NCBI GenBank assembly: GCA_015490215.1
Contig: WFYH01000179.1
Span: forward strand, 1 to 5,518
Length of the DNA: 5,518 nt
Origin: Aquificaceae bacterium
GTDB lineage: Bacteria; Aquificota; Aquificia; Aquificales; Aquificaceae
Direction: 5' to 3'
The notes beneath the pieces are model-generated. The model was not told the DNA's origin, did not search any database, and saw only the letters and a list, made by a program, of their open reading frames with translations. Position 1 is the stretch's first letter. The number at the start of each line of letters is the position of its first letter. Below are positions 1-5,189 of the stretch, piece after piece. The position numbers and the translations under genes are program-made.

Positions 1-74
1 ACCTTGACGATTTCGTCCATGGCTATGTATAGATATCGGAACCCATCAGAAATTTTTTAGGGTCAAAAAACTGA

Positions 75-90
75 AAATGTCATGACATTT
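75..90. promoter_or_regulatory. Perfect 16-bp palindrome, candidate operator upstream of the PIN gene
   Basis: The sequence AAATGTCATGACATTT is its own reverse complement over all 16 bases and ends 26 bp before the PIN start codon. It overlaps the best -35-like hexamer (ATGACA, 82-87). A dimeric repressor bound here would therefore block the promoter, as is common in toxin-antitoxin and autoregulated operons. A second, looser dyad (TTTTTT, 6-base spacer, AAAAAA) lies just upstream at 53-70. The palindrome is directly visible; its role as an operator is inferred and no binding protein can be named. It is not a CRP or FNR consensus site. Confidence 0.5.
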
Positions 91-108
91 CCGATCCTCT
101 GATAAAAT
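82..108 (+). promoter_or_regulatory. Candidate promoter for the PIN-sirtuin unit
   Basis: ATGACA (82-87) matches five of six bases of the sigma-70 -35 consensus and TAAAAT (103-108) matches five of six of the -10. The 15-bp spacer is shorter than the ideal 17. Initiation about seven bases after the -10 would fall near 115, one or two bases before the ATG at 117. No Shine-Dalgarno sequence precedes that ATG. The message could therefore be leaderless or nearly so. This is inferred from motif matching only. Confidence 0.35.
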
Positions 109-116
109 CCTTTTTC

Positions 117-512
117 ATGAAGCTTTTGGATACTACGGTGCTTCTTGACTTTTTTTCGGGGGACGAACAGCAGGTGGAAAAGATAGACAAGCTCTTTAGG
201 GAGCTTGAAAAGCAAAAGGAGAAGCTCCTTGTTACCCAAGAGGTGGTGGTTGAACTGGTCTATTATCTCGGGGAGGTATACGGGTGGGAAAGGGAGGTGG
301 TCTCGGACGTGGTCAATACGGTTCTTATGGACAGCCTCTTCAGTGTTGAGGACAGGGAAATCCTCTACGAGGCGGTTAAAATTTACAAGAACTCTAAGAT
401 GAGCTTCATGGATGCTCTGAAGGCTTCCAAGGCAAAGAAGAGGAAGGTAAAGGAGGTTATATCCTACAACAGAAGGTTTGAGAAAGAGGGCTTCAAACTC
501 ATACGCTTGTAA
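117..512 (+). CDS. PIN-domain ribonuclease, VapC-like toxin, no visible antitoxin partner
   Basis: Probable metal-dependent endoribonuclease of the PIN fold (VapC type), 131 residues, the usual length for a single-domain PIN protein. Visible signatures are the N-terminal strand MKLLDTTVLLDFF with the first metal-binding Asp at residue 5, a central Glu (E42 or E46 in QEVVVELVYYL), and the third acid, D99, in SFMDALKA. The C-terminal motif usually written T-x-D-x-x-F reads SYNRRF (116-121), so the fourth acid is Asn118. Many active PIN proteins vary here, so this does not prove loss of activity. The start is fixed by the canonical position of D5, although no ribosome-binding site precedes it. 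A VapB/AbrB-like antitoxin would normally lie immediately upstream, but the 116 bases there hold no convincing one. The downstream neighbour is a sirtuin only 11 bp away, so the two are likely co-transcribed. The cellular RNA target cannot be predicted from sequence. Confidence 0.85.
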   Translation: MKLLDTTVLLDFFSGDEQQVEKIDKLFRELEKQKEKLLVTQEVVVELVYYLGEVYGWEREVVSDVVNTVLMDSLFSVEDREILYEAVKIYKNSKMSFMDALKASKAKKRKVKEVISYNRRFEKEGFKLIRL

Positions 513-518
513 GGAAGG
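513..518 (+). promoter_or_regulatory. Ribosome-binding site of the sirtuin gene
   Basis: GGAAGG lies five bases before the ATG at 524 and begins right after the PIN stop codon (510-512). It is a good Shine-Dalgarno match, supports the ATG at 524 as the start, and contrasts with the PIN gene, which has none. Confidence 0.65.
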
Positions 519-523
519 AAAAC

Positions 524-1213
524 ATGAAGGTTGTAGTTCTCACGGGGGCGGGTATATCCGCAGAGAGCGGAATTCCCACTTTCAGAGGAAAGGACGGTTT
601 GTGGAAAAAGCACGATCCTATGAAGCTTGCCACACCTGAAGCCTTCGGCAAAAACCCCAAGCTCGTTTGGGAGTGGTATGACTGGAGGAGGCAACTTATA
701 GCCAAGGCAAAACCCAACGAAGCCCACCTGCTTTTGGCTGACCTTGAAAAGAAGATCGGTGATTTTTGGGTGGTGACTCAAAATGTGGACGGTTTGCACC
801 AAAGGGCAGGGTCCAAAAAGGTTATAGAGCTTCACGGGAATATATGGAAGGTAAGGTGCACTTCTTGCGGGGTTGAAGATTACGACTACAGGGCACCCCT
901 ACCCGAGATACCGCCCAAGTGTGAAAGTTGCGGAGGACTGCTAAGACCCGGCGTTGTGTGGTTCGGTGAGTCGCTCCCTATAGACGCACTGCAAAAGGCT
1001 TTTGCGCTTTCTCAGGAGGCAGATATCTTTTTGGTGATAGGCACCTCCGCACAGGTGTATCCCGCTGCGGAGCTTCCCTTCATAGCAAAAAACAGTGGTG
1101 CCAAACTTATAGAGATAAACCCCGAAGAGACACCCGTAACCCCCTATGCGGATATATCCGTCAGGAAAACCGCTTCCGAAGGGCTAAAGGAGATCATTCC
1201 AGAGCTTCTTTAA
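524..1213 (+). CDS. cobB: NAD-dependent protein deacylase, Sir2/CobB family, class III (desuccinylase-like)
   Basis: Cytoplasmic sirtuin of 229 residues that removes acyl groups from protein lysines using NAD+, releasing nicotinamide and O-acyl-ADP-ribose. The NAD-binding motif GAGISAESGIPTFRG (8-22), TQNVDGLHQRAG (85-96) with catalytic His104 in ELHG, and GTS (173-175) are all present. The zinc site is complete: C112/C115 and C133/C136. Y52 and R55 in WYDWRR occupy the place of the Tyr/Arg pair that binds the carboxylate of succinyl-lysine in SIRT5 and E. coli CobB. This suggests removal of succinyl as well as acetyl groups. Family knowledge gives the reaction; substrate preference is inferred. 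With Cys4 zinc and an intact active site, it resembles a housekeeping deacylase, not the NADase-type SIR2 domains of phage-defence systems. It follows the PIN gene closely, and its last 20 bp overlap the 3' end of the convergent thioredoxin gene. Confidence 0.95.
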   Translation: MKVVVLTGAGISAESGIPTFRGKDGLWKKHDPMKLATPEAFGKNPKLVWEWYDWRRQLIAKAKPNEAHLLLADLEKKIGDFWVVTQNVDGLHQRAGSKKVIELHGNIWKVRCTSCGVEDYDYRAPLPEIPPKCESCGGLLRPGVVWFGESLPIDALQKAFALSQEADIFLVIGTSAQVYPAAELPFIAKNSGAKLIEINPEETPVTPYADISVRKTASEGLKEIIPELL

Positions 1214-1703
1214 CGTCCTTTTCCACCTCCCTGTATTTTCCAAGGCGGATCTTTATGACCTTACCCTCCCTGTCTATGAGGAAGGAGGTGGGCAGTCCTT
1301 GAATGCCGTAAGAGGTTGAAACCTTCCCATCGTCCATAAGGACGGGGAAGCTCACTTTAAACTCCTTAACAAACTTCCTTACCGCTTCCGCAGAGGTGTC
1401 TGTGCTGATGGCAAGGATCTCAAAACCTTTGTTTTTATATCTTCTGTAAACCTCTTCAAAGAGGGGCATCTCCTCCCTGCAGGGTGGACACCAAGTAGCC
1501 CAGAAGTTTACAAGGACCACCTTTCCTCTCAGATCGGAGAGGCTTACCTCCTTCCCTTCCAACGTCCTTAGGGTAAAGTTCGGTGCAGGTTTGCCCACCG
1601 ATACGCCTGCGGTTTTGGAAACCTGCGTTTGGCTGAAGAGGGCGAAGTAAAGGAGCAGGGCAACAAGGAGGATACCAAGTCCGTAGGTTATATTCTTGCT
1701 CAT
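1194..1703 (-). CDS. Membrane-anchored thioredoxin-like protein, TlpA/ResA family
   Basis: Probable extracytoplasmic thiol-disulfide oxidoreductase of 169 residues. Residues about 6-24 form one hydrophobic segment after a short Lys-containing N-terminus, giving an uncleaved anchor or signal peptide. There is no lipobox Cys. The AhpC/TSA-Redoxin fold begins at VGKPAPNFTL (36-45). The active-site motif WCPPC (71-75) has C72 and C75, and the cis-proline loop is GLPTSF (136-141). ResA/CcmG-type proteins reduce disulfides in apocytochrome c during cytochrome maturation, and TlpA-type proteins serve oxidase copper sites. Sequence alone does not decide between them. The ATG overlaps the stop of citryl-CoA lyase (ATGA, 1700-1703), indicating translational coupling; AAGAAGG sits unusually close, one base from the start codon. 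Nothing links its redox role to citryl-CoA cleavage, so the pairing may be only operonic. Its stop codon lies inside the convergent sirtuin gene. Confidence 0.92.
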   Translation of the reverse strand: MSKNITYGLGILLVALLLYFALFSQTQVSKTAGVSVGKPAPNFTLRTLEGKEVSLSDLRGKVVLVNFWATWCPPCREEMPLFEEVYRRYKNKGFEILAISTDTSAEAVRKFVKEFKVSFPVLMDDGKVSTSYGIQGLPTSFLIDREGKVIKIRLGKYREVEKDVKEALE

Positions 1704-2482
1704 ACCTTCTTAAAGCTTTCGGGAAGCTCTCTTGGCGGAACACCCGTGTATTCGGTCTCTTCGGGTTCGTTTAGTCTCTTTGAGAAGGGCTTTTCGGTGG
1801 TCAGCTCTTCGTAAACGTGAGCCACCAGACCGGGAACCCTTCCTATAATGAAGAAGCCCTTTCCGAGCCTCCAGTCAAATCCCATGTCCGAAGTTACCGC
1901 CGCAATGGCACCGTCCACATTCAGGACGATCCTTTTGCCTTTCTGCTTAAAGATCTCCTCTTCCACCTTTTCAGCAAATTCGCAGTGTTTTCCGAAAAAG
2001 CCGTATTTCTTGGCAAGCTCCATAAGCCTTTTGGTTCTGGGGTCAAACTCCTTGTAGTATCTGTGACCGTATCCGGGTATGGGCTTTTTCTGGGACAGGT
2101 ATTCGGATACCACCTCCTCCGCAGACCTGCCCGAGGCTACACTGTCCTGTAAAAACTTCATGGCGTCTTCCAAAGCTCCGCCGTGGGCGGATCCGAAGGC
2201 AAGGACACCCGCCGCCACCCCCACGTTCAGGGAGTTTCCTCCGCTGGCTACCGACCTTGCCGCTATTACCGAAGGGGGTGCTATACCGTGGTCTATGACC
2301 GAGACGAAGATAGCCTCCATCATCTTAGACTCTGCTTCGGAGGGAAGCTCTCCTTTGAGGATAAGGTATATGGCTTGGGCGAAGGAAAGGTTGCCTACGA
2401 GATCAAGTAGCCTGTAACCCCTTATGTAGGTTTCGTGATCCACATGCTGGGTTATGGCGGTTCTCCACTTCTTTTGAGCCAT
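1700..2482 (-). CDS. ccl: Citryl-CoA lyase of the reductive TCA cycle
   Basis: Cytoplasmic enzyme cleaving citryl-CoA to acetyl-CoA and oxaloacetate, the second step of two-step citrate cleavage after citryl-CoA synthetase. It is a 260-residue member of the citrate synthase superfamily. It lacks the roughly 100-150-residue N-terminal part of true citrate synthases, matching the short lyase and the C-terminal domain of ATP-citrate lyase. Residues equivalent to the citrate synthase catalytic set are visible: H100 in GSAHGGA, H140 in GYGHRYY, D190 in NVDGAIAAV and R215 in FIIGRVPGL. DHGIAPPS (64-71) is also typical. The ATG at 2482 has a good Shine-Dalgarno sequence seven bases upstream. The gene follows the helicase by 45 bp and overlaps tlpA by 4 bp. 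A bifunctional citrate synthase is the main alternative, but length and motifs favour the lyase. This is the strongest clue for an Aquificaceae-type autotroph. Confidence 0.88.
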   Translation of the reverse strand: MAQKKWRTAITQHVDHETYIRGYRLLDLVGNLSFAQAIYLILKGELPSEAESKMMEAIFVSVIDHGIAPPSVIAARSVASGGNSLNVGVAAGVLAFGSAHGGALEDAMKFLQDSVASGRSAEEVVSEYLSQKKPIPGYGHRYYKEFDPRTKRLMELAKKYGFFGKHCEFAEKVEEEIFKQKGKRIVLNVDGAIAAVTSDMGFDWRLGKGFFIIGRVPGLVAHVYEELTTEKPFSKRLNEPEETEYTGVPPRELPESFKKV

Positions 2483-2489
2483 CCCGTGA

Positions 2490-2495
2490 CCCCTC
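2490..2495 (-). promoter_or_regulatory. Ribosome-binding site of citryl-CoA lyase
   Basis: Read on the minus strand, GAGGGG lies seven bases before the ATG at 2482. It is the strongest Shine-Dalgarno match among the minus-strand genes and confirms the chosen start. Confidence 0.65.
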
Positions 2496-2515
2496 TAAAG
2501 GAATTTGCTTAAACA

Positions 2516-2524
2516 AATATACCA
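2516..2524 (-). promoter_or_regulatory. Possible extended -10 promoter for ccl-tlpA
   Basis: The minus strand reads TGGTATATT in the 45-bp gap after the helicase stop. It combines a TGn extension with a five-of-six -10 hexamer (TATATT, 2521-2516). The hexamer at the -35 distance (TCGGAA, 2544-2539) is poor, as is tolerated for extended -10 promoters. Transcription would start near 2509, about 27 bases before the ATG, leaving room for the ribosome-binding site. A short 5-bp inverted repeat (ATTTG/CAAAT, 2503-2518) lies just downstream. This could give citryl-CoA lyase its own supply of transcript; it is inferred by motif only. Confidence 0.33.
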
Positions 2525-2527
2525 CAC

Positions 2528-4789
2528 TCAGAGGAGGCTTCCGATAAGTTCCGCCTTAGGCATCCTTATGGCTTCCGGACCTATGTGGAACATCCCGAAG
2601 GTTCTCAGGATCCTGTCGTCTACGAGGAACCCCTCTTCGTTGGCTCTGAGCCTGCTCAGGACCGCTTTGGCTTCCTTTTTTGCCTTTTCCTTTTGATCCT
2701 CAAACCTATGCTCAAGGAGGAGGTCAACGAGTCTCCCTTCAAGATCCGCCACTTCCTCGCTGAGTCTTCCTAAAAGCTCCTCCGTTGGGCTTCCGAGGGG
2801 TGGAACCTTTATACCCTCTTCAACCATGAGCCTTTTGAGAAGGTTAGCCCTTATGTGACCTATCCCCTTTATCCCTCCCAAGGGGGCGAACTCTTCGGTA
2901 AGACCGTATTTTACCGAGTGGGCGATAGCCATTATCCGCCCGTTGGACCAGCTTATATCCCCGAACTTTCTTATCTCCAAAAGGGTCCTTATGAGGTGCA
3001 AAGCGTCCGTTCCCAAGTAAGAGAACTCTCCGGGCGGGTGCTGGATGTTGGGGTATTTGAAGGTAAGCCCCTCTATGTAAAAGAGGAACTGGTGGGTGTT
3101 GTCTCTAAAGCACTCTATACCGCAGGGTGAGAGCTTATCCCTTATGTAGACATCATCCGCAGGGAAGTTTGGCATCTCCTTGATAAACTCGTAAAGCCCC
3201 TCAAACCTCTTCACAAAAAGGAGGGGACGGATGACAACAAGGGTTTCCAAATTGAGAAGCTTCCTCCTCAAAAATTCCTCGTAATTTATAGGGGACATAC
3301 CCGATCTTATACAGAAAAGGGCTTTGTCGCTGAGCTTACTTCTCTCAATGTAGCCCCTCTCTTCAAGCCATTCGTATACGTCGTCTATTAGGGGATCCTC
3401 CACAAGATCCCTGAGGGAGTAGGTCTTCCTGAGGAAGTTTTTAAAGTTCCTACCCTCATAAAGAAAACCTATAAGCACAAAGAGGCTCAATACCTTTTCA
3501 AGGTCCTCCGACAGGTAGCCACCCTTGACCATCTGCCTGAGCTGGGGGTTGAACTCACCCTCTACACTTCGCTCTATTTCCCTTTTAAGGCTCTGAGGTG
3601 AAGCTCCGTAGGGGAGTATGTAGGAAAAGCCCTTTTCCTTTATACCGAGTCTGCCCGCCCTCCCTTCCATCTGCAGTATATCAAGCTGTTGGGGAAATAT
3701 CTTCCATTCTCCCTGTTTCCTGTCCCAGAAAGCTCTTACGCTGATCAGAACCGTATCTGCTGGAAGGTTAACTCCGTAAGCTAGGGTATGGGTGGCTACG
3801 AGGTTTTTCAGCTTTCCTTCTCTGAAGGCTTTTTCTATCTCCTCTCTCTCCTCTTTGGGGATATCCGCATTGTGGAAGGCTATTTCCTTGTCCTCCTTCT
3901 CTATCCTTTCAAAGGGGACTGTCTCGTTCATAACCCCTATCCTCTCCCTGTTGGCAAGCTCCAAGACCTTCCAACCTATACTCTTTTTGTGGACAAAAAG
4001 GATGACCTGATCGTCGGGATTCCTCAGCTCATAGAGGGCGCTCAGGAGTTTTGCAGCCATCCTTTCTTCTTGATCTTTTGCTTCGGTAAATTCCTTAAAC
4101 TCCTTAAGGGGTATGACCTTCCTCTCAAGGGGGACGGGTCTCCAGAGGGACTCTATAAAGAGCTTTGCCCTTATCCACTTTGCCAACTTATCACTTCCGG
4201 GCAGGGTGGCGGAAAGTCCGAGGATTTCCACCTCCGATTCTAAGAGGTAAGAGACTATCTCCTCTAACACCCATCCCCTTGAACCCATAAGGTGGTGGAT
4301 CTCGTCTATCACCACACAGTCAGTCTCCGTTGCCCACGAGAGGCGGTTCCTGAGGGCAAGGGCGAAGTTCTCGTAGGTTGCCACCACCACGTCCGAGCGG
4401 GCATTCCTGTAAAGCTCTATCACGTCCCCCGTGCGCACGTCCACCCTTCTTTTGAAGAGCCTGCGGAGTTCGGTCACCTTCTCGTAAACGAGGGCTTTTG
4501 TAGGCGCTATGTAGACCTTCCTTGCGGGTCTGTCCTTCATAAAGAGGTAAGCTATAAGGCTCTTTCCTCCGGAGGTGGGAGCGGTCACGAGGGCGTTTCC
4601 CTCTCTGTATTTTCGGTAAAAGAGGGTTTGCAGGGGGTTAAGCAATTCATAGGGGAAGTCCGGGGCTATCTCTTCACCGCTTACGAGATCCTCTTCTGCA
4701 GGACTGCCGGCGGGCTTTTTGTAAACCAATCTTCCGGAGGGAGGGCTGAGTTTAAACTCCGAGGATTCAAGAACTATATAGCGTTCCAT
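2528..4789 (-). CDS. Ski2-like superfamily 2 DNA/RNA helicase, Hel308-like
   Basis: ATP-dependent helicase of 753 residues, most like archaeal Hel308/Hjm, which unwinds forked DNA in replication-linked repair. RecA domain 1 shows a Q-motif-like LNPLQTLFYR (50-59), Walker A APTSGGKS (70-77), Ia PTKAL (96-100), DEIH (162-165) and SAT (193-195). RecA domain 2 shows LFVHKK (264-269), HNADIPKEER (306-315), THTLAYGVNLPA (333-344) and QMEGRAGR (373-380). A winged-helix-like region should follow. At 624-650, HSVKYGLTEEFAPL and IKGIGHIRANL resemble the Hel308 ratchet and RxRAR region. After that, the expected helix-loop-helix domain is not evident; instead there is a charged, helix-rich tail (about 666-715) and a short cap. 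The start is constrained by an in-frame stop immediately upstream of ATG 4789, and the gene begins 23 bp inside tsaE. An RNA helicase role cannot be excluded. Resemblance to archaeal proteins hints at old transfer, which is inference. Confidence 0.9.
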   Translation of the reverse strand: MERYIVLESSEFKLSPPSGRLVYKKPAGSPAEEDLVSGEEIAPDFPYELLNPLQTLFYRKYREGNALVTAPTSGGKSLIAYLFMKDRPARKVYIAPTKALVYEKVTELRRLFKRRVDVRTGDVIELYRNARSDVVVATYENFALALRNRLSWATETDCVVIDEIHHLMGSRGWVLEEIVSYLLESEVEILGLSATLPGSDKLAKWIRAKLFIESLWRPVPLERKVIPLKEFKEFTEAKDQEERMAAKLLSALYELRNPDDQVILFVHKKSIGWKVLELANRERIGVMNETVPFERIEKEDKEIAFHNADIPKEEREEIEKAFREGKLKNLVATHTLAYGVNLPADTVLISVRAFWDRKQGEWKIFPQQLDILQMEGRAGRLGIKEKGFSYILPYGASPQSLKREIERSVEGEFNPQLRQMVKGGYLSEDLEKVLSLFVLIGFLYEGRNFKNFLRKTYSLRDLVEDPLIDDVYEWLEERGYIERSKLSDKALFCIRSGMSPINYEEFLRRKLLNLETLVVIRPLLFVKRFEGLYEFIKEMPNFPADDVYIRDKLSPCGIECFRDNTHQFLFYIEGLTFKYPNIQHPPGEFSYLGTDALHLIRTLLEIRKFGDISWSNGRIMAIAHSVKYGLTEEFAPLGGIKGIGHIRANLLKRLMVEEGIKVPPLGSPTEELLGRLSEEVADLEGRLVDLLLEHRFEDQKEKAKKEAKAVLSRLRANEEGFLVDDRILRTFGMFHIGPEAIRMPKAELIGSLL

Positions 4790-5189
4790 CTTTCACGTTG
4801 CGTATGGTTACCTTTCTTTCATTTTCACCTATTATCTCTATCTCCACGACTACATCGCACCCTTCCGACGACTCTTTCCACTCCACCGCCAGAACCCCCT
4901 CTCCCACAAGTTCGGAAAAGTCAAAGTCCCTGACCCTATAGAGGTCTACGTGGATGAGCTTTCCCCTTTGGGTGGGGTATTCGTTTACTATAGTAAAGGT
5001 GGGACTCCTGACCTGATAGCCTTCCTTTATACCCAAACCCTCGGCGAGTCCCCTGACAAAGGTGGTTTTCCCAGCACCGAGGTTACCCTTGAGGCATACA
5101 ACCTCTTTACCTTGAAGCCTTTTCGCAAGGCTTGCCCCGAGGGCTTCCATCTCCTCGGGGCTTTTTACTATGTGAACTTCCTCTTTCAC
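4767..5189 (-). CDS. tsaE: tRNA threonylcarbamoyladenosine biosynthesis ATPase TsaE
   Basis: Cytoplasmic ATPase of 140 residues that works with TsaB and TsaD to transfer threonylcarbamoyl to A37 of ANN-reading tRNAs, making t6A. TsaE is the family's small P-loop partner and is near-universal in bacteria. The Walker A motif GNLGAGKTT (35-43) is followed by RGLAEGLGI. SPTFTIVNEY (62-71), HVDLYR (80-85) and AVEW (101-104) are family signatures in the expected order and spacing, and the length is typical. It starts with GTG at 5189, sharing a GTGA overlap with the stop of the upstream carboxylase subunit. AAGGA lies well upstream (more than 12 bases), so translation probably depends on coupling. 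No in-frame ATG gives a complete N-terminus. Its 3' end overlaps the helicase start by 23 bp. No other t6A gene is in view. Confidence 0.95.
   Translation of the reverse strand: MKEEVHIVKSPEEMEALGASLAKRLQGKEVVCLKGNLGAGKTTFVRGLAEGLGIKEGYQVRSPTFTIVNEYPTQRGKLIHVDLYRVRDFDFSELVGEGVLAVEWKESSEGCDVVVEIEIIGENERKVTIRNVKDGTLYSS

Noticed and set aside
1..20. Possible start of a divergent minus-strand gene (ATG at 20, reading MDEIVK off the left edge) with a TATACA -10-like hexamer at 26-31.
   Set aside because: Only six codons are visible, there is no ribosome-binding site or recognisable -35, and plus-strand readings of the same bases are equally open. It cannot be called from this window.
1..60. Plus-strand open frame ending at TAG 58-60 that could be the tail of an upstream gene or antitoxin.
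   Set aside because: Fewer than 20 codons with no recognisable motif. It does not resemble a VapB, AbrB or RHH antitoxin C-terminus.
53..70. T6/A6 inverted repeat as an intrinsic terminator.
   Set aside because: The stem is only A-T pairs with a 6-base loop, there is no GC stem, and no gene is clearly ending there.
464..835. 123-codon minus-strand open frame opposite the sirtuin.
   Set aside because: It overlaps the highly conserved sirtuin core in antisense and has no family signature.
524..1213. Reading the sirtuin as an anti-phage SIR2 NADase effector.
   Set aside because: Complete Cys4 zinc site, canonical catalytic His, compact single-domain length and class III residues all point to a deacylase. 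There is no fused sensor or effector domain.
1714..1728. AGCTT/AAGCT hairpin at the end of citryl-CoA lyase as a terminator.
   Set aside because: It is a five-base stem inside coding sequence, without a T-tract, just ahead of a translationally coupled gene.
3788..4243. 151-codon plus-strand open frame opposite the helicase.
   Set aside because: It is the shadow of conserved helicase motifs on the other strand, with low-complexity hydrophobic composition and no ribosome-binding site.
4292..4933. 213-codon plus-strand open frame opposite the helicase and tsaE.
   Set aside because: It is antisense to two well-supported genes, His/Cys/Pro-rich with no domain, and its openness follows from the codon bias of the minus strand.
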